From NCBI RefSeq assembly GCF_015326965.1, contig NZ_CP017659.1, positions 3,972,501 to 4,036,500 on the forward strand: 64,000 nucleotides of DNA, given 5' to 3'. Made by a program: the position numbers and the translations under genes. Shown here piece after piece: positions 44,065 through 52,062 of this stretch. How positions within the stretch are numbered: position 1 is the first letter of the stretch; each line of letters begins with the position of its first letter. The notes under the pieces were generated by a model that saw nothing but the letters and a program-made list of their open reading frames with translations, ran no database searches and was not told the DNA's origin. The DNA comes from Paenibacillus sp. JZ16 (GTDB lineage Bacteria > Bacillota > Bacilli > Paenibacillales > Paenibacillaceae).

Positions 44065-44862
44065 CTATGCCTCCCTAAGCAACCGGAACAAATCCCGGGC
44101 AGCTTCCCGCGACAAGGGAATCATCGTCCGCTGCTCATCCTTTAGCACAATATTGTAAGCGCCGTTCTGCCAAGGGGACAGCTCTGCAATCCGGTTCACG
44201 TTAACCAGGTAACTGCGATGAGGACGAAAGAACGAGTAACCTGCCAGCTTCTCCTCCAACTCCTGCAGCGTGCTCTTGCTCGTAATCCGCTGGCCTTCCG
44301 CCGTCCAGATGCGGATGACCCGCTCCTCGCGCACCGCGTACAGTATCGCCTCGGGATCGACGAGCACATGCTTGTCCCCATCATCGAACAGCAGCTTTCC
44401 GCGCATGCTGCGGGCAGCAGCCTCAGTGGAAGGATACGAGGCTGCCTGTGGGATGACATCATAAGCTTCCTGCTTTTGCGGGGTTTGCCCTTCATGAACC
44501 CTGCTGCGTATTCGCTGCAGGGTTTCCTTTAATCGCATATGGCTGTAAGGCTTCAGCAGATAGTCAATCGCATTCAGACCAAACGCCTCGACAGCATACT
44601 CGTCATAGGCTGTCGTAAACACAATGAAGGGGGAGATCGGGGAGGCTTTCAGCATTCGCGCAGCCTGCAATCCTTCCAGTTCCGGCATATGAACGTCGAG
44701 AAAGACGACATCCGGCTGCCGTAAGGGAACCAGCTCAAGCAGTTCCCGGCCGTTTGCGGCATGAGGAAGCAGCTCGATATCAGGCTCCTGTTCCAGCAGG
44801 TAAGCCAGCTCCTCCCTTGCCAATCGTTCGTCTTCGGCTATCATCGCTTTAATTCGCTTCAC
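44065..44862 (-). CDS. LytTR response regulator
   Basis: A 265-residue regulator: receiver domain at about residues 1-120 (MIAEDERLAREEL acid pair, PDVVFLDVHMPELEGL phosphoacceptor Asp, VFTTAYDEYAVEAF, DYLLKPYSHMRLKE switch Lys), and a C-terminal LytTR DNA-binding domain (VREERVIRIWTAEGQ, FFRPHRSYLVNVNRI). GTG 44862 has GGGAG 8 nt upstream and overlaps the end of the kinase gene by 14 nt, giving translational coupling. LytTR regulators bind direct repeats; the likely local targets are the two symporter units downstream. Confidence 0.9.
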   Translation of the reverse strand: MKRIKAMIAEDERLAREELAYLLEQEPDIELLPHAANGRELLELVPLRQPDVVFLDVHMPELEGLQAARMLKASPISPFIVFTTAYDEYAVEAFGLNAIDYLLKPYSHMRLKETLQRIRSRVHEGQTPQKQEAYDVIPQAASYPSTEAAARSMRGKLLFDDGDKHVLVDPEAILYAVREERVIRIWTAEGQRITSKSTLQELEEKLAGYSFFRPHRSYLVNVNRIAELSPWQNGAYNIVLKDEQRTMIPLSREAARDLFRLLREA

Positions 44863-46615
44863 GGTACCGGCTCCCTTCCGATAGACTGCAGGGGATGCTG
44901 AAGGATATGCTGCATCCGCCCTCTGCAAGATTTTCTACGATGAGTCTGGCCTCCTTGCCAAACATGCTGATTAAACGCTGATTGATATTGTAAATGCCGT
45001 TTCCCGTACCCTCGCTGCCGATGATCGGCTGTTCGCCGAGACTGTCCAGCACCTCGGGCGAGATGCCTGCCCCGTTGTCCCGCAGTTGTACAACCGCCAG
45101 ATCGCCCGCACGCTTTAGGGTCAGTTGGATGATGCCCCCGCTCGCCTTATCGCGCAAGCCGTGCTTAATGCTGTTCTCCACCAGCATTTGCAGCGTTGCA
45201 GGCGGAATCATAAGCTCGCCAAGCACCGGATCCAGCTGGCATTCAAACGTGAACTGATCTTCGAACCGGATTTGAATAATGTCCAGATAAGCATTCAAAA
45301 GTTCCATTTCCTCACGAATGGTCGTTCTGCGGGAGGCCATGACCTTGACGTTCAAGCGCATGAACGCCCCCAGCTGCATCGTGGCATGCCTTGCCAGCAG
45401 CGGATCGCTCCGGATCAACGAATGGATCGCGTTGAGCGTATTGAACAGAAAATGCGGATTGATCTGCGCCTGCAGAAGCTTCAGCTCCGCCTCTTTCATT
45501 AAATGGCTCATCTTCTCGTGAGCCGTGGCCCCGAGCTGATAGGAAATGAGCTGTCCAAGCCCTTGGGCCATCACCAGCTCGACGCGCCGAATATCCTGGG
45601 GCCGCTTGAAATAGAACTGAATGACGCCCACGATCTCGTGACCCTCGATCATCGGGACAAGAATGGCGGCGCCGAGCGCCGGATGACGAGGCTGAATATC
45701 TTCCGCATTCTCTATGATCCGAAGCTCGCCGGTCGCAATGACATTCTTGGTCAAGTCGGATGCGATCTCTTCTCCGGGATCAATGGTACGGCTGGCGGCA
45801 CCGGCATGGGCCAGGAACCGCTCCGTATCCGTAATGGCGACGGCCGTTGTTTTCAGCTCGCGCAGCAGCAAGGTGGCCACGGCCTGAGCCGTTCGGTACG
45901 TTAAGCCCTGCTTCAGATGGGGCAGCGCCGCTTCCGCGATATGGAATGCCTTCTCCGTCTCGTACGCGGCTGCCCGCTCCTCCTCGGTGAGCGCAACGCG
46001 CAGCATCGTCGTGAAGATCGCAATCGATATGCTGTTGGTCAGCACCATCGGCAGACCGATCAGGTTGACCAGCTCAACCGCGCGGTCCGGCTCATCCGCA
46101 CAGATCAAAATAACTCCCATGTGCAGGATCGGGGCGAACATGCCGACGAATAACGCTTTTGCCGGCGAGATCACCCGCTCCTGCGAGAAGAATCGGGCTA
46201 CGCCCCCGGCCAGGGCGCCCGTAAGCGGTACGGCGATCGCTCCAGCCAGCCCCGTGTAGCCGCCGATATACAGGAGATGGGCTCCTGCCAGAAGTCCGCC
46301 CCCGATGCCAACGCGGGGCCCGCCAATCAGCCCGCCAATCACAACGCCGACCAGGGCGGAATGGGCCAGAGCCTGCTCCTCCGTCAGCCGCATCAGCCAG
46401 AAGGAGGAGCTTGATTCGCTATTCTCCACGACAACGCCTGCATACACCCCGAGGATGCCGAAGAGGCCAAACAGACAAGAATAGATGAACATCCGCGTGC
46501 CGGACATCTCTTTGCGGTCCAGCAATTGGCGGAACAGCGGAATTCTCGTCAGTATAAACGTCAGGATGAGCAGCATGCCCATCCGTTCGAACAGATGCAG
46601 CGTCAACTCCTGCAT
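44849..46615 (-). CDS. LytS-type sensor histidine kinase
   Basis: A 588-residue kinase. Residues about 10-210 hold six helices of the 5TMR-LYT type (GGLIGGPRVGIGGGLLAGAH is the conserved glycine-rich segment); about 225-365 a GAF domain; then the His_kinase segment LLQAQINPHFLFNTLNAIHS with the phospho-His, and HATPase motifs MLVENSIKHGL and GTGNGIYNINQRL. LytS kinases in Bacillales respond to pyruvate or acetate-overflow signals. ATG 46615 has GAGGG 7 nt upstream. A promoter TTGTCC-17-TATAAT lies at 46721-46749. Confidence 0.92.
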   Translation of the reverse strand: MQELTLHLFERMGMLLILTFILTRIPLFRQLLDRKEMSGTRMFIYSCLFGLFGILGVYAGVVVENSESSSSFWLMRLTEEQALAHSALVGVVIGGLIGGPRVGIGGGLLAGAHLLYIGGYTGLAGAIAVPLTGALAGGVARFFSQERVISPAKALFVGMFAPILHMGVILICADEPDRAVELVNLIGLPMVLTNSISIAIFTTMLRVALTEEERAAAYETEKAFHIAEAALPHLKQGLTYRTAQAVATLLLRELKTTAVAITDTERFLAHAGAASRTIDPGEEIASDLTKNVIATGELRIIENAEDIQPRHPALGAAILVPMIEGHEIVGVIQFYFKRPQDIRRVELVMAQGLGQLISYQLGATAHEKMSHLMKEAELKLLQAQINPHFLFNTLNAIHSLIRSDPLLARHATMQLGAFMRLNVKVMASRRTTIREEMELLNAYLDIIQIRFEDQFTFECQLDPVLGELMIPPATLQMLVENSIKHGLRDKASGGIIQLTLKRAGDLAVVQLRDNGAGISPEVLDSLGEQPIIGSEGTGNGIYNINQRLISMFGKEARLIVENLAEGGCSISFSIPCSLSEGSRYREAN

Positions 46616-46720
46616 GGACATCCCTCTTCTTTGATGGACTAGGAATCTTCATCTGACGGTCAGTGTACGATATCGATAGATTGAATAGAATTGAATGCGG
46701 TTTCATTTCATGCAGTAAAG

Positions 46721-46749
46721 ATTATATAGCACAGCGAGGATTTGGACAA
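46721..46749 (-). promoter_or_regulatory. SigA promoter of the lytS-lytT operon
   Basis: Minus strand TTGTCC (46744-46749), 17-nt spacer, TATAAT (46721-46726). It lies about 105 nt before the kinase start. The remaining intergenic DNA to 46937 shows nothing else I can support. Confidence 0.6.
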
Positions 46750-46937
46750 TAAAAAGGAATAACATGAAACTTATGTAAAAATATTCACGCAGGGGACATA
46801 CCCTTCAGTGCACTCAAAAAAAACCGCATCCCCCGCAGTTAAGCGAAAGATACGGCCAGTAAGCAGCTGCAAGCCAAACCATCCGAATCTGTTCAGCATC
46901 CTGATGTGTTAGTTAGGTCTCTCTAAATCGCAAGATC

Positions 46938-47420
46938 CTACGATGAGCCGGTCGAATTGGGTTTTCCGGCTCTTCTCCGGGTTATCGACCATTTCCGGAT
47001 GACCTGATTGGTCACCTCCGATAGCAGCAAACCTAGCGCGATGGCGCCTGAAATCATGAACGCTTGCGCCCCCAGCTGGACGGCCTGATCGAATTGATTC
47101 TGGGCTACATGGCGAAGGGCATTATAGGCAACACCGCCCGGCACGAGCGGAATAATCCCTGACACGCTGAACACGATAATGGGAGTCTTGTATTTTTTGG
47201 CGAAAAAATGGCTGATCATTGTCACGCAAAAAGCCGCAAACACGGTAGCCGTCACCGGCTCAACCATCATGTTCTGCAGCAGGATGTAGAGCAGCCAGCC
47301 CACCATGCCGGCAAACCCGCACTGCAGCAGTGCTTTTTTGGGTACGTTAAATAGGATCCCGAAGGCCGCCGAAGCAACGAAACTCGTGATGAGCTGCTGT
47401 ATATAAAAGGTTGCCACCAT
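46938..47420 (-). CDS. Threonine/serine exporter, small subunit (YjjB/DUF3815)
   Basis: A 160-residue protein with about four helices, including GFAGMVGWLLYILLQNMM and SGIIPLVPGGVAYNALRH, matching the C-terminal half of ThrE. Together with the upstream gene it makes a split threonine/serine exporter, as YjjP/YjjB do in E. coli. GGAGG lies 5 nt before ATG 47420. It follows the large subunit by 23 nt. Confidence 0.85.
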   Translation of the reverse strand: MVATFYIQQLITSFVASAAFGILFNVPKKALLQCGFAGMVGWLLYILLQNMMVEPVTATVFAAFCVTMISHFFAKKYKTPIIVFSVSGIIPLVPGGVAYNALRHVAQNQFDQAVQLGAQAFMISGAIALGLLLSEVTNQVIRKWSITRRRAGKPNSTGSS

Positions 47421-47443
47421 CTTCACCTCCACTCACTCATCTC

Positions 47444-48199
47444 TTAGAATGACAACGTAAATGCAATACCTGCACCGATGGCAAAGGACGTAACAAATGC
47501 CTCCGCGCCTTTGGACAAGCCGGATATCAAATGCCCCGCCATCAGATCGCGGATAGCATTCGTGATCAGCAAGCCCGGTACCAGCGGCATCACGGAACTG
47601 ATAATGATCGTATCCAGCTGATGGCCGAGTCCGTATCTGACCATCCATACGGAGGTTATGCCGATGACCAGCGCTCCAGAGAATTCGGCAAAGAATCGCA
47701 CCGGTATGACCCGATGCATGAATACAAAGCAGGAGAAGCCAAGACCGCCCGCTATGGCCGCCGGTACGAAATCCGGCCAGATGCCGCGAAACATAATGAG
47801 AAAGCAGCCGCTTGCGATCGCGGACAGGAGAATCAACAGCCATGTCGGATAAATCGCCTGTTCATGCTCGATTTTCTCAAGCGCCCTGTGTGCCTCTTCA
47901 ATCGTCAGCTCACCGAGGCTTATGCTCCGAGACACGCTGTTGACCTGATGGATCTTATCGAGATTGGTTGTCCGATCCGAAATACGAATGAGCCGCGTAA
48001 TATGCTGAGGCTCCTCCACCGAGAAGATAATCCCGGTCGGAGTCATATAGCTGTGGCTGTTCTCTACGCCGAAAGCCGCAGCGATCCGCATCATCGTATC
48101 CTCGACCCGATAGGTTTCCGCACCGCTTTGCAACATAATTTTTCCTGCTAACAAGCAAACCTTGATGATGTCATGCTCCCGCTTCAACAAGTCATTCAA
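47444..48199 (-). CDS. Threonine/serine exporter, large subunit (YjjP/DUF1212)
   Basis: A 251-residue protein of the ThrE N-terminal half. The N-terminal cytoplasmic part carries LLAGKIMLQSGAETYRVEDT and GVENSHSYMTPTGI, typical of DUF1212, followed by five or so helices and the conserved SSVMPLVPGLLITNAIRDL. TTG 48199 has AGGAGG 9 nt upstream; the frame from GTG 48223 includes that site. It forms a two-gene operon with the DUF3815 gene. Confidence 0.86.
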   Translation of the reverse strand: MNDLLKREHDIIKVCLLAGKIMLQSGAETYRVEDTMMRIAAAFGVENSHSYMTPTGIIFSVEEPQHITRLIRISDRTTNLDKIHQVNSVSRSISLGELTIEEAHRALEKIEHEQAIYPTWLLILLSAIASGCFLIMFRGIWPDFVPAAIAGGLGFSCFVFMHRVIPVRFFAEFSGALVIGITSVWMVRYGLGHQLDTIIISSVMPLVPGLLITNAIRDLMAGHLISGLSKGAEAFVTSFAIGAGIAFTLSF

Positions 48200-48343
48200 A
48201 ACGGCAATCCTCCTGCTGAACACATTCCGATTCAGAATTCTTTGCCTATATTATAGTATCATTACCATGATCAAGCATAGGATATGCTTTAAAGCAGCAC
48301 TGCGGCAGCTGCATTCGTTCTGTACAAAGCCCTCCTCCTACAC

Positions 48344-48371
48344 AAAAAGCCCCCGAATGATCGGGGAGCTT
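48344..48371 (-). terminator. Terminator of the aldo/keto reductase gene
   Basis: CCCCGA/TCGGGG with outer AAGC/GCTT (one-base bulge) and loop ATGA; the minus strand ends in T-rich sequence. 27 nt past the stop at 48398. Confidence 0.75.
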
Positions 48372-48397
48372 CTCTACGATTTACCTCGGATTTCGGC

Positions 48398-49381
48398 TTA
48401 ATAGGCACCGCGGATGTGCATGGCTACCTGCTCCTGATAAAAAAGCGCAAGGCGCTCTTTCTCCTCCATACTGAACGAAGGCACGTCCAGCGTGCCCAGA
48501 TTGTCTTCGATCTGGCGAACGTTGCGGAAGCCGGGAATCACGGCGGTGACCTCGGGACAGTCCAGAATCCATCGCATGGATGCACGGGCCATGTCGCCTC
48601 GGCCCTCGGCAATCCAAGCGAGCTCTCTGGCGAGCTCAACCCCTTTTTCGAACCGCAGGCCGGCAAAGGTCTCGCCCACGTTAAACTGCTCCCCGTTCGC
48701 ATTGAAATTCCGGTGATCCCCTTCGTTGAAGGTGGTGGTCTCCGTAAATTTCCCGGTTAACAGACCGCTGGCAAGCGGCAAGCGCACCAAAATGCCGACG
48801 CCCGACGCTTTGGCTTTCGGGAGCAGCTGGGCCAGCGGTTTTTGGCGGAACAGGTTGAAGATAACCTGCAGCGACCTTACGCCAGGTACCCCCAGGCAAA
48901 ACAAACCTTCCTCCACCGTCTCCACGCTGACGCCGTAATGCCGGATTTTCCCCTCGGCCTGCAGCTTGTCCAGCACTTCAAACACTCGCCCGTCCTTCAA
49001 CACCGCGAAGGGAGGGCAGTGAACCTGATAGAGATCAATCCGTTCACGCTGCAGCCGCTTCAGGCTGTTCTCGCAATAACGACGGATCGACGCTTCGGAA
49101 TAGGTCTGAAGATCGTGAATATCACCCGCTCGGCAAAACTTGGTGGCGACATGCACGGAATCTTCCCTCCCTTTGGTTGCGCGCGCGAGCAAATCCTCGG
49201 CATGCCCATCGCCATAAACGTCGGCGGTATCGAAGAAGTTCACGCCCTCGCCGATGGCACGGTCCAATCCCTTCAAGGCTTCCTGATCATCGGTCTGCCC
49301 CCATGAGCCTCCGATCGCCCATGTGCCGAAGCTGACCTCGCTAATGTGAAGCTCCGTATTTCCCAATTGTCTGTAATTCAT
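48398..49381 (-). CDS. Aldo/keto reductase
   Basis: A 327-residue AKR barrel. FFDTADVYGDGHAE contains the catalytic Asp and Tyr, VHVATKFCRA the Lys, and DLYQVHCPP the His of the tetrad; NADPH binding is indicated by VIPGFRNVRQIEDNL. Physiological substrate unknown; similar to the YhdN/IolS group. GGAGG lies 11 nt before ATG 49381. A possible cre with one mismatch lies at 49438-49453 on the minus strand. Confidence 0.9.
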   Translation of the reverse strand: MNYRQLGNTELHISEVSFGTWAIGGSWGQTDDQEALKGLDRAIGEGVNFFDTADVYGDGHAEDLLARATKGREDSVHVATKFCRAGDIHDLQTYSEASIRRYCENSLKRLQRERIDLYQVHCPPFAVLKDGRVFEVLDKLQAEGKIRHYGVSVETVEEGLFCLGVPGVRSLQVIFNLFRQKPLAQLLPKAKASGVGILVRLPLASGLLTGKFTETTTFNEGDHRNFNANGEQFNVGETFAGLRFEKGVELARELAWIAEGRGDMARASMRWILDCPEVTAVIPGFRNVRQIEDNLGTLDVPSFSMEEKERLALFYQEQVAMHIRGAY

Positions 49382-49493
49382 CGACGTTATAGCCTCCTCA
49401 TCCAACTGCCATACTAGTTCACACTACTAGACTAAACGTTAAATCGCTTTCATTCAATCCATTTGGGACATTTACCTATTTTTCCGCAGGTTA

Positions 49494-49552
49494 TTGACAA
49501 TTCATTCCATCGACTCTATAATAACTATCAATATATATCCAACGTTGGATAT
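49494..49552 (+). promoter_or_regulatory. padR promoter and operator
   Basis: TTGACA (49494-49499), 17-nt spacer and TATAAT (49517-49522) are a consensus SigA promoter. The perfect 18-bp palindrome ATATCCAACGTTGGATAT at 49535-49552 begins just after the expected start site, an ideal position for repression. A near-identical palindrome precedes the ABC genes at 50163-50180. Confidence 0.85.
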
Positions 49553-49602
49553 CCAGTTATGAAGTTCTTCTTCACATACACATCCTAAGGAAGTGACCCA
49601 AC

Positions 49603-50127
49603 ATGACCAACCTCATCCTGCTCTCATTCCTGCGCCAGCGTCCGATGCACGGCTACGAAATTCAGCAGCTTATTCAGGCCAGCCGTATGGACATATGGAC
49701 GAATATACTGTCCGGCTCCATCTATTATGCACTTAACAAGATGGAAAGCGACGGTCTGATTGCAGCCACTGCTGAAGAGCGGACCGGTGCGAGACTTCGC
49801 AAAATTTACAGTATTACGGATGAAGGCGAGAAGTTATTTCAGAAGATGATCCGTGAAACCTTGACGCTTCCTCCCCACACCGTCAAATCCGACTTCTCAC
49901 TCGGTTTGGTCTGGATCGAGAGCGTTCCGAAGCAGGAAGCGGTTGAACTGCTGCAGCAGAACCTCAAGCAGGTGGAAGAATCGCTTGCACAGTGGCGTTC
50001 AGGTAAAGAAATCAAGGGGCAGTACGGCTTATCCAAAATCGCCCTGGCCACCTTCGACAATGCGATCTCGATCCTGGAACAAGACATCGCCTTTCTCAAC
50101 AAGATCATAACACTCGTTCAAGAATAA
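49603..50127 (+). CDS. PadR-family transcriptional regulator
   Basis: A 174-residue PadR repressor. ILLSFLRQRPMHGYEIQQLI and SGSIYYALNKMESDGLIAA form the winged helix at about residues 5-60; the C-terminal half (EAVELLQQNLKQVEESLAQW) is the dimerising coiled-coil. The ribosome site is AAGGAAG. It precedes an ABC exporter of the drug type and shares an operator with it, so it should repress both itself and the exporter until an effector binds. Confidence 0.9.
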   Translation: MTNLILLSFLRQRPMHGYEIQQLIQASRMDIWTNILSGSIYYALNKMESDGLIAATAEERTGARLRKIYSITDEGEKLFQKMIRETLTLPPHTVKSDFSLGLVWIESVPKQEAVELLQQNLKQVEESLAQWRSGKEIKGQYGLSKIALATFDNAISILEQDIAFLNKIITLVQE

Positions 50128-50162
50128 GCCTCAGCATCAGCTGCGGCTTTCATTTCCGATCA

Positions 50163-50180
50163 ATATCCAACATTGGATAT
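50163..50180. promoter_or_regulatory. Second PadR operator, before the ABC exporter genes
   Basis: ATATCCAACATTGGATAT differs by one base from the palindrome at 49535-49552. It lies about 35 nt before the ATPase start. Confidence 0.8.
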
Positions 50181-50213
50181 ATAATATTGGTTAATAAGGA
50201 GCGTGAACACGAG

Positions 50214-50924
50214 ATGATGTTACCTACTCTCATTCAAGCGAAAGGTTTAAGAAAAACTTATGGTCAGCGAACGGTCGTACATGATGTGGCTCTGGATATA
50301 CGGGAAGGTGAAGTGCTTGCAATCATCGGTCCGAACGGCGCGGGGAAATCAACGACACTGGATTTGGTGCTGGGCTTGCGCCGACCCGATATCGGCACGG
50401 TCACCTACTGGACCAAGGATCCTGCCCCGCATATCGGGCTTCAGCTGCAATCCACTCCCTTCTTTCCGGGATTTACGGCCCTTGAGAATCTGCGAATGTT
50501 CGCTGCTTTCTATGGAAAGCGGCTCAAGGATGCGGTGCTCATCGACCACCTTAGCAGCTGCGGGCTTGCGGATGCTGCCAAAACCGATGCGCTTCGTCTC
50601 TCGGGAGGCCAACAGAAACGACTCGCCATTGCCATTGCGCTAGTCCATACACCCAAGCTGCTGTTCCTTGATGAGCCCACCGCTGCACTGGATCCGCGGG
50701 CACGCCGGGATATCCGGGAGCTGATCCGTTCCCTGGCAGACAAGGGCACCTCGATCGTCTTCACTTCGCATGACATGGAGGAGGTTCATAAACTCGCTTC
50801 CCGGCTGGTGCTCATCTGTGATGGGCGGGTGAAAGCTTCCGGCACGCCGGATGAGCTCCTCAGCTATTACCAAACAGATAGCCTCGAACAACTGTATATC
50901 CAACTGACTGATGAACAGGAATAA
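50214..50924 (+). CDS. ABC exporter ATP-binding protein
   Basis: A 236-residue ABC ATPase: Walker A IGPNGAGKSTTLD, Q-loop near LQLQSTPFF, signature LSGGQQKRLAIA, Walker B KLLFLDEPTAALD and H-loop FTSHDMEEVH. The type is that of DrrA/YadG drug and lipid exporters. AAGGAG precedes ATG 50214 by 12 nt; the frame opens at TTG 50187 without a site. Its partner permease follows after 35 nt, under PadR control. Confidence 0.92.
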   Translation: MMLPTLIQAKGLRKTYGQRTVVHDVALDIREGEVLAIIGPNGAGKSTTLDLVLGLRRPDIGTVTYWTKDPAPHIGLQLQSTPFFPGFTALENLRMFAAFYGKRLKDAVLIDHLSSCGLADAAKTDALRLSGGQQKRLAIAIALVHTPKLLFLDEPTAALDPRARRDIRELIRSLADKGTSIVFTSHDMEEVHKLASRLVLICDGRVKASGTPDELLSYYQTDSLEQLYIQLTDEQE

Positions 50925-50959
50925 CGACCGATTGAATAAAAACCTTAGGAGGAATATCT

Positions 50960-51730
50960 ATGCGAATCATAATGACCACCATGCTGCGGAGCATGTTCCG
51001 CGACACCCATACCCTGGTCTGGAACATCGTTTTTCCCATTGCCATGCTGATCGGATTGGGACTATATTTCAACGACGCCGCCTATTCTCACCGACTCCTC
51101 GCGGGCGTGCTGACAACCAACATTTTGTTTGGGGCCACGATGGTTACCGCGTTTAATGTCATGGCCCAGCGCAACCGCGGCATCTATAAGCTGCTGCGGG
51201 TGACACCTTTTCGTACCGTCTCGTTCATTACCGCAATGACGGGGGCGCGAACCGTGCTGGCACTGCTCGTCAGCGTGTGTGTCATTCTCATGAGTCTATT
51301 TAGGCTCGGAGTGAAGCTAAGCCTGACTGGGCTCACGCTGATGCTGCTTGTCCTTCTGATCGGCACCGTTTGTTTTACCGCACTCGGTTTTCTGGCAGCC
51401 AACCTGTCCAGGGATGAGGGCAATGTCAACATGATCTCGAACCTGATGAGTTTTCCCATGCTGCTGACAAGTGAAGCCTTCTATACTTTAGAACATGCGC
51501 CTGCATGGGTGGTCATCCTGGGGAAACTGCAGCCGTTCCACTACCTGGTCGATGCCATGTCCACTGCCGTTTCTCCGCAAGGCAATATCTCCGGCATCTG
51601 GATGCCCCTGCTGATCCTCGCAGGCTTCACGATCCTTATCCTCGGCGCAGCCGCATGGACCTTCCGCTGGGATGCGGAGCATCCTGCCGGATGGAAGCAG
51701 GGAAGTGCGAACAAAGCGGCCACGATGTAA
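50960..51730 (+). CDS. ABC-2 type exporter permease
   Basis: A 256-residue permease with six expected helices (first LVWNIVFPIAMLIGLGLYF) and the ABC-2 features AFNVMAQRNRGIYKLLRVTP and LQPFHYLVDAMS. AGGAGG lies 7 nt before the ATG. Together with the ATPase it forms an exporter whose substrate is unknown; PadR-controlled exporters commonly handle antibiotics or other toxic compounds. Confidence 0.9.
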   Translation: MRIIMTTMLRSMFRDTHTLVWNIVFPIAMLIGLGLYFNDAAYSHRLLAGVLTTNILFGATMVTAFNVMAQRNRGIYKLLRVTPFRTVSFITAMTGARTVLALLVSVCVILMSLFRLGVKLSLTGLTLMLLVLLIGTVCFTALGFLAANLSRDEGNVNMISNLMSFPMLLTSEAFYTLEHAPAWVVILGKLQPFHYLVDAMSTAVSPQGNISGIWMPLLILAGFTILILGAAAWTFRWDAEHPAGWKQGSANKAATM

Positions 51731-51757
51731 CAGAAGCACAAAAATCCGAAGAGCCCC

Positions 51758-51787
51758 TTGTATAAAAGACATCTCATGCGGTATACT
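51758..51787 (+). promoter_or_regulatory. Promoter of the T-box leader
   Basis: TTGTAT (51758-51763), 18-nt spacer, TATACT (51782-51787). Start expected near 51794. Confidence 0.5.
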
Positions 51788-51793
51788 GAACAA

Positions 51794-52032
51794 CAATATC
51801 AACATCAGGCCGATGAAGAGCTTCCAACTCCGAGGCGTTCTCGTCAAGGGGATCCGATCCTTCAACCGATCAGCCATCCCCCTAAGTTAACCGGACCCGC
51901 CCGTTACCGCGGAATCAAAGTGGATTGAACACGGACCCGCCTGTTTCGTGATAAGGTTACGGTTCAATCAATTTGGGTGGCACCGCGAGCGCATAAGCGT
52001 CCCTCGTCCCATATGGACTAGGACGCTTTTTT
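51794..52032 (+). ncRNA. T-box riboswitch leader of serS
   Basis: The T-box core reads TTTGGGTGGCACCGCGAGC at 51972-51990, and the intrinsic terminator pairs AGCGTCC (51996-52002) with GGACGCT (52021-52027), followed by a T-run. An antiterminator can form between the T-box and the terminator's left arm. Upstream the leader is long enough for stem I, starting near GATGAAGAG; I could not fix the specifier codon, which for this gene should be a serine codon. Uncharged tRNA-Ser would allow readthrough. Confidence 0.88.
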
Positions 52033-52062
52033 ATTTTTTTCAGAAAAAGGAGCGCGGTGATC

